Shown here: piece after piece, positions 26,223 to 34,117 of the stretch
Layout of the letters: each line of letters begins with the position of its first letter
Position numbering within the stretch: position 1 is the stretch's first letter
Assembly (NCBI GenBank): GCA_000987045.1
Contig: LAKY01000058.1
Coordinates: forward strand, 91,461 to 155,460
From: Clostridiales bacterium PH28_bin88
Lineage (GTDB): Bacteria > Bacillota > PH28-bin88
Direction of reading: 5' to 3'
Length of the DNA: 64,000 bases
Made by a program: the position numbers and the translations under genes
The notes under the pieces: generated by a model
Database searches by the model: none
What the model was told of the DNA's origin: nothing
The model's input: only the letters and a program-made list of their open reading frames with translations

Positions 26223-27254
26223 TTACGGAAGCAGATTGCTGGGAATGTTTATTCCTTTCTCTTTGTAGTACTTCACAGCACCTGGGTGATACGTGATGTT
26301 CAGCTTGTCAACATTTTCAACTTTTGCGTCGACCAGCTTTTTGTAGCCTTCCACAAGAGCCGGGTTATTTTCAAGCACAGCCTTAGTGATACGATAGGCC
26401 AGGTCGTCATCTGTGTTCTTATTGGTAATTAAAAACATGTAACTGGTTATTGTGGTGATGTCTTCGGTTAACTGTTTGAACGAACCCGCCTTAATGACAC
26501 CAGGTTTGGCAAACGAGTTTTTAGCCATGAACGCCTCTATCTCTGCTTGAGGAATGGATACAAAAGCAAGTTTGTTGGTGCTTTCCAGATCGGAAAACGT
26601 AGCGACGGGAACAGTACTGATCATGCCCATGGCGTCAATACGGCCGTCCCGGAACATATCCGACCCATCTGCAGGAGCTGTGTTAACAATGGCGGCGGGT
26701 TTTATCCCCATGTTGTCGAAGTACAAGCGCCAACTGCTGTCATGACCGCTGCCCGCATTTGCCAGCCAAACCCTTTTCCCGTTGAGGTCCTGAGCTGTTT
26801 TGATGTTGGCCTCGGGCCGAGCGATCATCTGCATGAACACCGGATACAAGGGGACCAAAGCCCTGGCATCCTGGAATTTACTGCCGTTGGTCCATTTCCC
26901 GGTGCCTTCCCAGCCGTCCTGAGAATCAATAGTCAAAGTGAACCCCAATTTCGAATCTCCTTTGTTCACCAGTTGGTAGTTGTGTACTGTCCCGCCGGTT
27001 GCCTCAATCGATGCTTCAATGTTCAGCTTTTCTTTTAGTACTTTGGCTATAGCACTGGAAGCAACATAAATGCTGCCACCAGGAGGCGCGGCTGCCATAG
27101 AAATCTTTTCCGGCTGTTGGGGAGCCGCCGCGGGTGCTTTTTGTTCCTGCGAATCCTGTTTGTCAGCCGGCGTAGGTTTACCGCCGCAACCAGCAATTAA
27201 AGTCAAACTAAACAGAATTAGCACTAACAACGCCAATGGTTTACTAAACTTCAC
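26223..27254 (-). CDS. TAXI family TRAP solute-binding lipoprotein
   Basis: This binding protein of about 343 residues starts at a GTG (27254) behind AGGAGGGGATTAAT. The signal peptide ends FSLTLIAGCGGKPTP, so it is a lipoprotein. The TAXI fold is clear: PPGGSIYVASSAIAKVLKEK, GGTVHNYQLVNKGDSKLGFT and VWLANAGSGHDSSWRLYFDN. Unlike the copy at 2084 it has no internal stop. It delivers substrate to the permease encoded next. A ligand cannot be named. Confidence 0.93.
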   Translation of the reverse strand: MKFSKPLALLVLILFSLTLIAGCGGKPTPADKQDSQEQKAPAAAPQQPEKISMAAAPPGGSIYVASSAIAKVLKEKLNIEASIEATGGTVHNYQLVNKGDSKLGFTLTIDSQDGWEGTGKWTNGSKFQDARALVPLYPVFMQMIARPEANIKTAQDLNGKRVWLANAGSGHDSSWRLYFDNMGIKPAAIVNTAPADGSDMFRDGRIDAMGMISTVPVATFSDLESTNKLAFVSIPQAEIEAFMAKNSFAKPGVIKAGSFKQLTEDITTITSYMFLITNKNTDDDLAYRITKAVLENNPALVEGYKKLVDAKVENVDKLNITYHPGAVKYYKEKGINIPSNLLP

Positions 27255-27339
27255 ATTAATCCCCTCCTGAAATAATTTTCTTTCATCTCTGCGCCTTGAG
27301 ACAATCACGACTAAACCGCCTTAAATCACCTCCTATCTT

Positions 27340-29646
27340 CTAGCCCTTGGCCTGCTTCTTTTGTTCTATTGCTTGGAGTACCTTTTCTGCGGTGATCGGT
27401 AGGTCCTTAATGCGCACTCCAACAGCATCCTCAATAGCATTGGCAATAACCGCCATCGTAGGAGTAGTGATTACCTCCCCCACCCCTTTTGCCCCAAAAG
27501 GCCCGTTAGGGTCCGGTACCTCTACGATGCGGGGAAGTATTTCAGGTACGTCCATTGCCGTAGGAATTTTATAATCGTGGAAGTTGGGATTAAGCACCTG
27601 CCCTTTCTGATCAAAAATCACTTCTTCCGTCAGTACCGTCCCAATGCCGTGAACAGCTCCACCTTCCAACTGCTGCAAACAGTTTTGTAGGTTGATGGGC
27701 TTTCCAACATCAAGGCCTGTTGCAAAACGCAAAACCCTGACCTTTCCGGTTTGCATATCCACCTCTACTTCGGCAGCGTTTGCCGTGTACATCCAAAAAA
27801 CACTGTGGGCGGAAAAAGTACCTTCCTGCTCAAACTCCGGGTAAAAAAACCCATGCCCTGTAACGGTGCCCCCTGCGCGGTACTTCTTTTTCATTAAAGC
27901 ATAGTACGAAATAGGAGGAATATCCACATTATCTATGGTTCCTTTAGGTCGTATCATCCCTCCTGCGGCTTCCAACAGATCCGGACTGCACCCAAAGACA
28001 CCAGCGGCGATTTCACAAAGCTGCCTTGCCAGGTCCTCCGCTGCCATTTTAACTGCATTTCCCATGTGGAAAGTGCTTCTACTGGATGTAGTGGAGGCAT
28101 CAAAGGGGGTAAAATCCGTGTCCGGGGTAGACACGTTGATCATTTCAACGGGAACTCCCAACACCTCAGCCGCGATTTGGGCGATAATCGTTGTAGACCC
28201 TTGCCCCACCTCAACTGTACTGGTTAAAACGTTTATAGTGCCGTCTTGGTTCAGGTACATCACTGCAGCAGCACCTGAAGGGGTTTTGGTGTTCTTGCTA
28301 CCGCAAGCAATCCCACGGCCTATTCTCTTTTTGCCACCCGCACCAGCAGGGTTTACGTTAGGTGTTCCCCAGCCAATTGCGTCAGCTGCTTGGTGAAGGC
28401 ACTCCTCAACCCCAACGCTGGACATTTTCTGACCAAAAGGATTTATATCTCCATCACGAATGATGTTCTTCAGCCTTAATTCCAACGGGTCGATACCCAG
28501 TTTCCTGGCAATCATGTCCATCTGTGATTCATACGCCCATGCCACTTGTGGGGTGCCGTAACCCCTGTAAGCTCCGGCGACAATTTTATTTGTATAAACA
28601 CAGTATCCAATCAAACGGGTGTGAGGAATCTTGTACGGGCCTGCGGCAGTGGCGGTAGTTTGCCGGCAAACAGTCGGCCCCTTTTCAGCGTAGGCACCAG
28701 TATCCCATACAACCTTGACCTCTCGTGCTACCAGCGTGCCATCCCTTTTAATTCCTGTCTTAATCGTGGTAACCGTTGCGTGCCGCACCAGCATAGCCTG
28801 AAATTCTTCCTCCCGGCTGAGCACTATCTTGACAGGACGACCGTTGGCTTTTTTCGCCAACAGATAGGCGATTGGTTCTACCTTCAGCCCGCCCTTACAA
28901 CCAAAACCGCCGCCAATATATGTTGAGATGACCCTGATTTGGGTAAGGGGAATGTGTAGAGCATCCGCCAGGTCTTTCCGCAACCTGTGCGGGCTGTCAT
29001 TCGGCACCCAAATGGTGATTTTGCCATCTACCGCAATTTGTGCCACTGCCGAATGGGGTTCCAATGGAGCATGTTGTACGGTGTGACTGCGAAAGGTATC
29101 TTCGAAAATATAATCGGCCTCTCGAAAACCTTGATCGACATCACCCTTGGTATACTCATCCACCGTGATAATATTTGTACCGGCCACAGGCTTCACCACA
29201 GGGATACGGTGATAATTTTCCAGCCCCTCGTGAATGAGTGGAGCTCCTTTTTCCATTGCTTGTACCGGATCGAAAACTGCAGGCAATTCCTCGTATTCCA
29301 CCTTAATTAGCCCCAAGGCTATGGCTGCGGTTTCCTCATCCTCCGCGGCAACCGCAGCAACGGGTTCACCAACAAAACGGACTTTTTCCTGAGCAAGAAA
29401 GGGCATATCCTGAACAGCTTCGCCACCCTTTACACCTGGAAGGTCTTCCCCGGTAACCACTACCCGCACGCCCGGTAGATCGCGAGCCCTGGAAATATCT
29501 ATTTTAACAATTCTGGCGTGAGCATATGGGCTGCGCAAGACTTTTCCATGCAGCATTCCATGTAAAAAAACATCAGCCCCGTATACAGATGATCCTGTAA
29601 CTTTACTCAAGGCATCAACACGCTTAACCGAATGACCAATGATCAT
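27340..29646 (-). CDS. Xanthine-dehydrogenase-family molybdenum subunit (set A)
   Basis: This 768-residue subunit binds the molybdopterin-cytosine cofactor and hydroxylates an aromatic or heterocyclic carbon with water as oxygen source. Family motifs are YIGGGFGCKGG, VAGAYRGYGTPQVAWAYESQ and the active-site glutamate in FGAKGVGEVITTPT. It follows its [2Fe-2S] and FAD subunit genes, an order seen in bacterial purine, nicotinate and CO-dehydrogenase-like hydroxylases. Start ATG behind GGGAGGTGATA. The substrate is not determinable. The TAXI-TRAP genes that follow may import it. Confidence 0.94.
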   Translation of the reverse strand: MIIGHSVKRVDALSKVTGSSVYGADVFLHGMLHGKVLRSPYAHARIVKIDISRARDLPGVRVVVTGEDLPGVKGGEAVQDMPFLAQEKVRFVGEPVAAVAAEDEETAAIALGLIKVEYEELPAVFDPVQAMEKGAPLIHEGLENYHRIPVVKPVAGTNIITVDEYTKGDVDQGFREADYIFEDTFRSHTVQHAPLEPHSAVAQIAVDGKITIWVPNDSPHRLRKDLADALHIPLTQIRVISTYIGGGFGCKGGLKVEPIAYLLAKKANGRPVKIVLSREEEFQAMLVRHATVTTIKTGIKRDGTLVAREVKVVWDTGAYAEKGPTVCRQTTATAAGPYKIPHTRLIGYCVYTNKIVAGAYRGYGTPQVAWAYESQMDMIARKLGIDPLELRLKNIIRDGDINPFGQKMSSVGVEECLHQAADAIGWGTPNVNPAGAGGKKRIGRGIACGSKNTKTPSGAAAVMYLNQDGTINVLTSTVEVGQGSTTIIAQIAAEVLGVPVEMINVSTPDTDFTPFDASTTSSRSTFHMGNAVKMAAEDLARQLCEIAAGVFGCSPDLLEAAGGMIRPKGTIDNVDIPPISYYALMKKKYRAGGTVTGHGFFYPEFEQEGTFSAHSVFWMYTANAAEVEVDMQTGKVRVLRFATGLDVGKPINLQNCLQQLEGGAVHGIGTVLTEEVIFDQKGQVLNPNFHDYKIPTAMDVPEILPRIVEVPDPNGPFGAKGVGEVITTPTMAVIANAIEDAVGVRIKDLPITAEKVLQAIEQKKQAKG

Positions 29647-29666
29647 GAAATATCACCTCCCTATGG

Positions 29667-30140
29667 CTACTTCATCGTCATGCTTGCTTTTTTAATAGCA
29701 TTGACTATTCTCACGTAGCCGGTGCACCTGCACAAATTTCCGGCTATTCCTTGCCGGATCTCCGCCTCGGAAGGGGATGGGTTTTCCTTTAACAAAGCCA
29801 CAGCCGACAAGAGCATCCCCGGCGTACAAAATCCACATTGTACGGCACCTTCATCAATAAATGCCTGTTGTAACGGATGTAGTTGCCCGTCTTGGGCTAA
29901 CCCCTCGACAGTAACAACCTCTTTTCCATCAGCCTCCGCTGCGAGTACCAGGCAGGAGTTCACCGGATTTCCATCAAGTAGGACTGTACAGGCTCCACAA
30001 TCACCCGCCGAGCAACCTTCCTTAGTCCCGAGCAGCCCCAAGTCTTCACGAATAAGTTTTAAGAGTGTCCGGTTCACCGGTACATCATGGACAGTATGCA
30101 CGACCCCGTTTACCTTTACGGTTATACTTGCCACCTGCAT
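29667..30140 (-). CDS. [2Fe-2S] subunit of molybdenum hydroxylase (set A)
   Basis: This small electron-transfer subunit of about 157 residues has the plant-type cluster motif KEGCSAGDCGACTVLLDG near residue 42 and the second, all-helical cluster motif in CGFCTPGMLLSA and GNLCRCTGYV. It passes electrons from the molybdenum subunit to the FAD subunit. The frame opens at a GTG (30146) that lies inside the ribosome site. The ATG at 30140 is correctly spaced behind AAGGAGGA. Confidence 0.94.
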   Translation of the reverse strand: MQVASITVKVNGVVHTVHDVPVNRTLLKLIREDLGLLGTKEGCSAGDCGACTVLLDGNPVNSCLVLAAEADGKEVVTVEGLAQDGQLHPLQQAFIDEGAVQCGFCTPGMLLSAVALLKENPSPSEAEIRQGIAGNLCRCTGYVRIVNAIKKASMTMK

Positions 30141-30168
30141 CTCCACTCCTCCTTCGCAAGAACCGTAC

Positions 30169-31053
30169 TTAATCGGCCTCCTGCTGCTTGATGCGTTCCC
30201 ACGCCATCATGCCGGCCCTAGGAACTAGGACCTTAACCAGATGCTTGCGGAAGTCCGCTGAAGAACGCCAGCTGGTGCGCGGCCGGGCCTCATCCGAAGC
30301 AATTGCACCTGCTTGTTCGAGTAACGTTTCGCTTAAAAGCCGCCCTTTTAGCGCCGTTTCTGCTTGAAAGGCTCTGATAGGAGTGGGAGCTGCCGTGGCC
30401 AAAGCAATCCTTGCTTCCCGACAAGTGGATAGGTCGTCTTCACATTCCAAATAAATGGCTATTCCCAAAAGGGCTAAGTCCATGGCCTCTCGTCTGGCAT
30501 ATTTGTAGTAAGCCCCACTACTATTACCTACGGGCAGTTTCACTATGATTTGGGTCAAGATCTCGCCAACCTTTAAGGCTGTCTTGCCCGGCCCAAGAAA
30601 GAAGTCCGCTAATTGCAGTTCCCGTCCGCCTTCCGGCCCGTACAGGCGTACAGCAGCATCCAAGGCCAGCAAAGGTGCCGCGCTGTCTGCCGAAGGCAGG
30701 GCGGAGCAAATGTTTCCGCCTATTGTACCCCGGTTCCGCACTTGAACCGAGCCGACTTTACTTACCCCGTCGTACAACAACGGAAACTTTTTCCGGACTG
30801 TGTCTGAGCATTCCAATTCCCGATGGGTGGTTAATGAACCAATCCACAGAGCATCGTCAACCAAACGAATGCCGTTTAATTCCGCGATCCCTTTAATGTC
30901 AATCAAGTACTTCGGTTTGCTTTTGCCCTCCCGCATCTGAACTATGACATCCGTCCCGCCCGCCAACACTCGTGCGTCTTCTCCCCACCGGTTTAAGCTG
31001 TCAACAACCTCCTGCAAACTTTGTGGTTTAATCAATTCGAATTTTGGCAACAT
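30169..31053 (-). CDS. FAD subunit of molybdenum hydroxylase (set A)
   Basis: This 294-residue subunit has the VAO-type FAD site ARVLAGGTDVIVQMREGK in the first third and VRNRGTIGGNICSALPSADS in the middle, then the CO-dehydrogenase flavoprotein C-terminal domain. It accepts electrons from the [2Fe-2S] subunit and reduces an external acceptor. It is the first gene of set A, followed by the cluster and molybdenum subunits with short gaps, a tight operon. Confidence 0.93.
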   Translation of the reverse strand: MLPKFELIKPQSLQEVVDSLNRWGEDARVLAGGTDVIVQMREGKSKPKYLIDIKGIAELNGIRLVDDALWIGSLTTHRELECSDTVRKKFPLLYDGVSKVGSVQVRNRGTIGGNICSALPSADSAAPLLALDAAVRLYGPEGGRELQLADFFLGPGKTALKVGEILTQIIVKLPVGNSSGAYYKYARREAMDLALLGIAIYLECEDDLSTCREARIALATAAPTPIRAFQAETALKGRLLSETLLEQAGAIASDEARPRTSWRSSADFRKHLVKVLVPRAGMMAWERIKQQEAD

Positions 31054-31139
31054 CTAAACCTTCACCCCCAGACTATAAACCTACTTCTCTCCCGGTCTCC
31101 AGCCCCTCCGGGAACTCTTACAGTATTACACCACAAATC

Positions 31140-32021
31140 TCATACCCCGGTCCCGGATATTGACTCATTCGCTGTCATGCCTTCAAAAGATGAGAGAAAT
31201 TCTTCAACATATCTATAAAAAGTATCAAACTGTTCCTGAACGATAAAGTGACCTGCTCGTGGAATTTCAACAACTCGGCTCTGCTCGATCATTCTGGCTA
31301 AGAATTGTGCCTCCTCGGACCTTAGAACGTTACTATCCGCCCCCCGCATAATTAACGTGGGAAATGACATTTTGTAAGCAAACGGGAAAAAGTCTGGATT
31401 AATCGACTCCCGAACTTTAACAAGTACCGCAGTAGGTACCTTATGGCGAATTTTCCCTTGCTGATCCTGTTCTGTCATAGCATGGGCATGATGTAAGATA
31501 AATGTCTCGGGCCAATGCTCACCCTCATGGGTACGCAAGTAACTGATAACGTCCTGGAGAGAAGAAAAGCTGTCTGGACGCCTGGCAAGAAATTCAGGGT
31601 TTCCCCTTCTATCGTCGCTAATGGCAAAATCGCTGGTATCTACAAGAATTAAAGTTTTAAATAATTCGGGGTGCTGGACCCCAAGTTTCCCCGCAACTCT
31701 GCTCCCCATGGAATGCCCCATAAAATGGCAGGGGGTCAATCCCAAACGAATTACAAACTCGTAAAGGTCTTTAACCATTTGATTTGCCAAACAGGTCACA
31801 GGATTAGCCTGACTATCCCCAAATCCCCTCAAATCCGGGGCAATCACCCTGAATTTACCCTTCAAGCGTTCCCCCATAAAATCCCACATCCGGCAGGTGG
31901 TTAACGACCCGTGCAAGGCTATCACCACCGGCAAACGGGAGCCGTTTCCCCAATCAAGATAATGCATATTTAAACCATCATGAAGTTTAAACCATCGGCT
32001 TTCCGGAATACTCGACCACAT
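31140..32021 (-). CDS. Alpha/beta hydrolase
   Basis: This hydrolase of about 293 residues has the oxyanion region VIALHGSLTTCRMWDFMGE, the nucleophile elbow GHSMGSRV (serine) and a late histidine in IPRAGHFIVQEQ. The acid is probably the aspartate in MRGADSNVL. This fold covers esterases, C-C bond hydrolases and lactonases. Location at the end of the set B hydroxylase operon after a DUF1989 gene suggests it opens a lactone or ring-cleavage product of that pathway. The frame opens at a TTG (32054), but ATG 32021 behind GAGGT is better. Confidence 0.82.
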   Translation of the reverse strand: MWSSIPESRWFKLHDGLNMHYLDWGNGSRLPVVIALHGSLTTCRMWDFMGERLKGKFRVIAPDLRGFGDSQANPVTCLANQMVKDLYEFVIRLGLTPCHFMGHSMGSRVAGKLGVQHPELFKTLILVDTSDFAISDDRRGNPEFLARRPDSFSSLQDVISYLRTHEGEHWPETFILHHAHAMTEQDQQGKIRHKVPTAVLVKVRESINPDFFPFAYKMSFPTLIMRGADSNVLRSEEAQFLARMIEQSRVVEIPRAGHFIVQEQFDTFYRYVEEFLSSFEGMTANESISGTGV

Positions 32022-32074
32022 ATACGAAACCTCATTTCGCAAGCGACTTTCCAATTAAGATGAATAGCTCCCCA

Positions 32075-32716
32075 TCACCCGATCAATCTCTCTGTTTCCA
32101 CGAAAACTATCACTTCTTTTCCTCCGACAATGAAGTCGGGACAGGCACTGAATGCAGCCAGCAGATCCATTTCTGCCTTAAATAGGACATATGCCCCCGG
32201 CTTGGGCCGGATTGTGGTGTGCTCCATTTTTCCGGTAACCGGGTCAATAGTCATGTTCTGAAATAGGTTAAACGGGCTGGGGATATCCTCCGGGGCGATA
32301 CCCCACGGTTCCAACGCTGAGGAGAGATTTTCCCAACAGCCGTGGTCAGGTATTTCGTCCGGCTTGATCGGCCGCTTGTAAGTCTCGCTTAAGTCACCCC
32401 GCGCAGCCACCAGTTCATACCTGCGCCGGCTGCACATCCCTTCTTGCAAATCGTGGTGGCCCTCTGTAAAAGTATCCTCAACGATAGTCATCATGGTATT
32501 ATTAAACTTGGAAATTAACTGGTCTCCCGTACTGATGAAAATTTTGCCCTGGTTGGCCTTGCTCCTGGCTTGATCAAACCGTTCACGCAAGTTATGGCGG
32601 TTAAACGCGACAAAATCCACGATGGTGGTTCCCTGGACCCGCACGTACTCGCCTTTGGCCACCTCAAAGGCATACCCCGTGTTGGGGCTGACCACCTTGC
32701 TCAACCGGATGGCCAT
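32075..32716 (-). CDS. DUF1989 family protein
   Basis: This 213-residue protein fits DUF1989 (urea-carboxylase-associated type): GTTIVDFVAFNRHNLRERF in the first third, HHDLQEGMCSRRRYE in the middle and FNLFQNMTIDPVTGKM in the last part. Members include subunits of carboxyguanidine deiminase and proteins of unknown role near urea-type pathways. It starts two bases after the set B [2Fe-2S] gene, so it belongs to that operon. A hydrolytic or deiminating step on a C-N bond is a reasonable guess but unproven. Confidence 0.85.
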   Translation of the reverse strand: MAIRLSKVVSPNTGYAFEVAKGEYVRVQGTTIVDFVAFNRHNLRERFDQARSKANQGKIFISTGDQLISKFNNTMMTIVEDTFTEGHHDLQEGMCSRRRYELVAARGDLSETYKRPIKPDEIPDHGCWENLSSALEPWGIAPEDIPSPFNLFQNMTIDPVTGKMEHTTIRPKPGAYVLFKAEMDLLAAFSACPDFIVGGKEVIVFVETERLIG

Positions 32717-32718
32717 TA

Positions 32719-33213
32719 CTAACTACCCCCCATGCCCTGTAATCTTTGCTGGGCAATCTTGACCGCCTCCACAAACTGAATATAACCGGTACAGCGGCAG
32801 AGGTGGCCCGACAGTTCGGTCTTGATCTCCTCATCCGGCGGCAGCTCTTCCCGGTCCAACAGGGACTTGGCGGACAACACCACGCCCGGCGTGCAGAAGC
32901 CGCACTGCACCGCTCCCGCCTCGATAAAAGCCTCCTGGATGGGGTGCAACTCGCCGGAAGCGCTGAGCCCTTCGATGGTCACCACCGTTTTCCCCTGGGC
33001 CTTCATGGCCGGCACCAGGCAGGAGTTGACGGGCATCCCATCCAGCAGCACCGTGCAGGCGCCGCATTCACCCTCGCCACATCCCTTTTTGGTACCCGTC
33101 AGCCGCAGTTTATTCCGCAGCACCTCCACCAGCGGTTCCGCCGGGCCGGCCGCCACCTCTACCGGCTCACCGTTCAGGGTAAACCGTAAAACCTGGGAAT
33201 AAGACGTTGACAT
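32719..33213 (-). CDS. [2Fe-2S] subunit of molybdenum hydroxylase (set B)
   Basis: This 164-residue subunit carries KKGCGEGECGACTVLLDG near residue 43 and CGFCTPGVVLSA then GHLCRCTGYI for its second cluster. It is the partner of the FAD subunit upstream. The order here is molybdenum, FAD, [2Fe-2S], opposite to set A, so the two operons are not simple duplicates. Length is normal. Confidence 0.94.
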   Translation of the reverse strand: MSTSYSQVLRFTLNGEPVEVAAGPAEPLVEVLRNKLRLTGTKKGCGEGECGACTVLLDGMPVNSCLVPAMKAQGKTVVTIEGLSASGELHPIQEAFIEAGAVQCGFCTPGVVLSAKSLLDREELPPDEEIKTELSGHLCRCTGYIQFVEAVKIAQQRLQGMGGS

Positions 33214-33235
33214 GGTTAACCTCCTCCGGCAGAAA

Positions 33236-34117
33236 TTAGCTGGCCTGTCCGGTGGCCCGTTGCAGGGCGGCCCGGAGCGCGCGCCCCACCAGCACCTTCA
33301 CCAGTTGGCGCCGGTAAGCGGCCGAACCCCGCAGCAAGCTGTCCCGCGGGTTGACTTCCCGGCTGGCCGCCAGGGCTGCCGCCTCAATGGCATCTGTATC
33401 GTCAACCCTCGCGCCGGCCAGCACGGATTCAGCCTGCAGGGGACGGAAGGGCCGCGCCGCCACCGGCCCGATGGCAATGCGGGCTGCCGTGACCTTGCCG
33501 GCCGCCGTGTGCACCACCACGGCCGTATTGATCACCGGCAACGCTAAGGCGTTGCGGGGAGCGATGCGCATAAAGGCGCTGCCGCTGCCCGGCCCGGGGA
33601 GGGTCAACCTGAGCTGGGTGACCACTTCCCGGGAACTGTCAATCTTGCTTTGACCAAACCCCGCGTAAAGCGCCTCCACCGCTTCCATCCTGCGGCCCGC
33701 CGTGGAGGCGATTTCCGCTTGCGCCCCCAGCGCTACCAGCGCCACCGCCGCGTCCCCCGCCGGCTGGGCGCTGACCACGTTACCCACCACTGTGGCCAGG
33801 TTGCGGATTTGCGGCGACCCGACGCTGGCACAGGCCTCCGCCAGTGCCGGCGCCAGTTCCCGCACCCGGGGATGCACGACTGCCTGGGCATGGGTGGTTG
33901 CCGCGCCGAGGACCAGTTCCCCCCCGGTTACCTCCAGGCGGCGAAACTCGCTGATGCCCGTCACGTCGATCAACGCCGCCGGGCTGTATTGCTTGCGCTG
34001 GATCCAGAGCATCAGGTCGGTGCCGCCGGCGATCAGGCGGGCCTCACCGGCGTAACGGTCCAACTCCGCCAGGCACTGTTCCGTGGTCCGCGGCATCAAA
34101 TAGGCCTGTACACTCAT
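33236..34117 (-). CDS. FAD subunit of molybdenum hydroxylase (set B)
   Basis: This 293-residue flavoprotein subunit shows ARLIAGGTDLMLWIQRKQ for the FAD pyrophosphate and IRNLATVVGNVVSAQPAGD in the middle; the second motif has VVGN where TIGGN is usual. Its ATG overlaps the TGA of the molybdenum-subunit gene (ATGA), so the two are translationally coupled. Confidence 0.92.
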   Translation of the reverse strand: MSVQAYLMPRTTEQCLAELDRYAGEARLIAGGTDLMLWIQRKQYSPAALIDVTGISEFRRLEVTGGELVLGAATTHAQAVVHPRVRELAPALAEACASVGSPQIRNLATVVGNVVSAQPAGDAAVALVALGAQAEIASTAGRRMEAVEALYAGFGQSKIDSSREVVTQLRLTLPGPGSGSAFMRIAPRNALALPVINTAVVVHTAAGKVTAARIAIGPVAARPFRPLQAESVLAGARVDDTDAIEAAALAASREVNPRDSLLRGSAAYRRQLVKVLVGRALRAALQRATGQAS

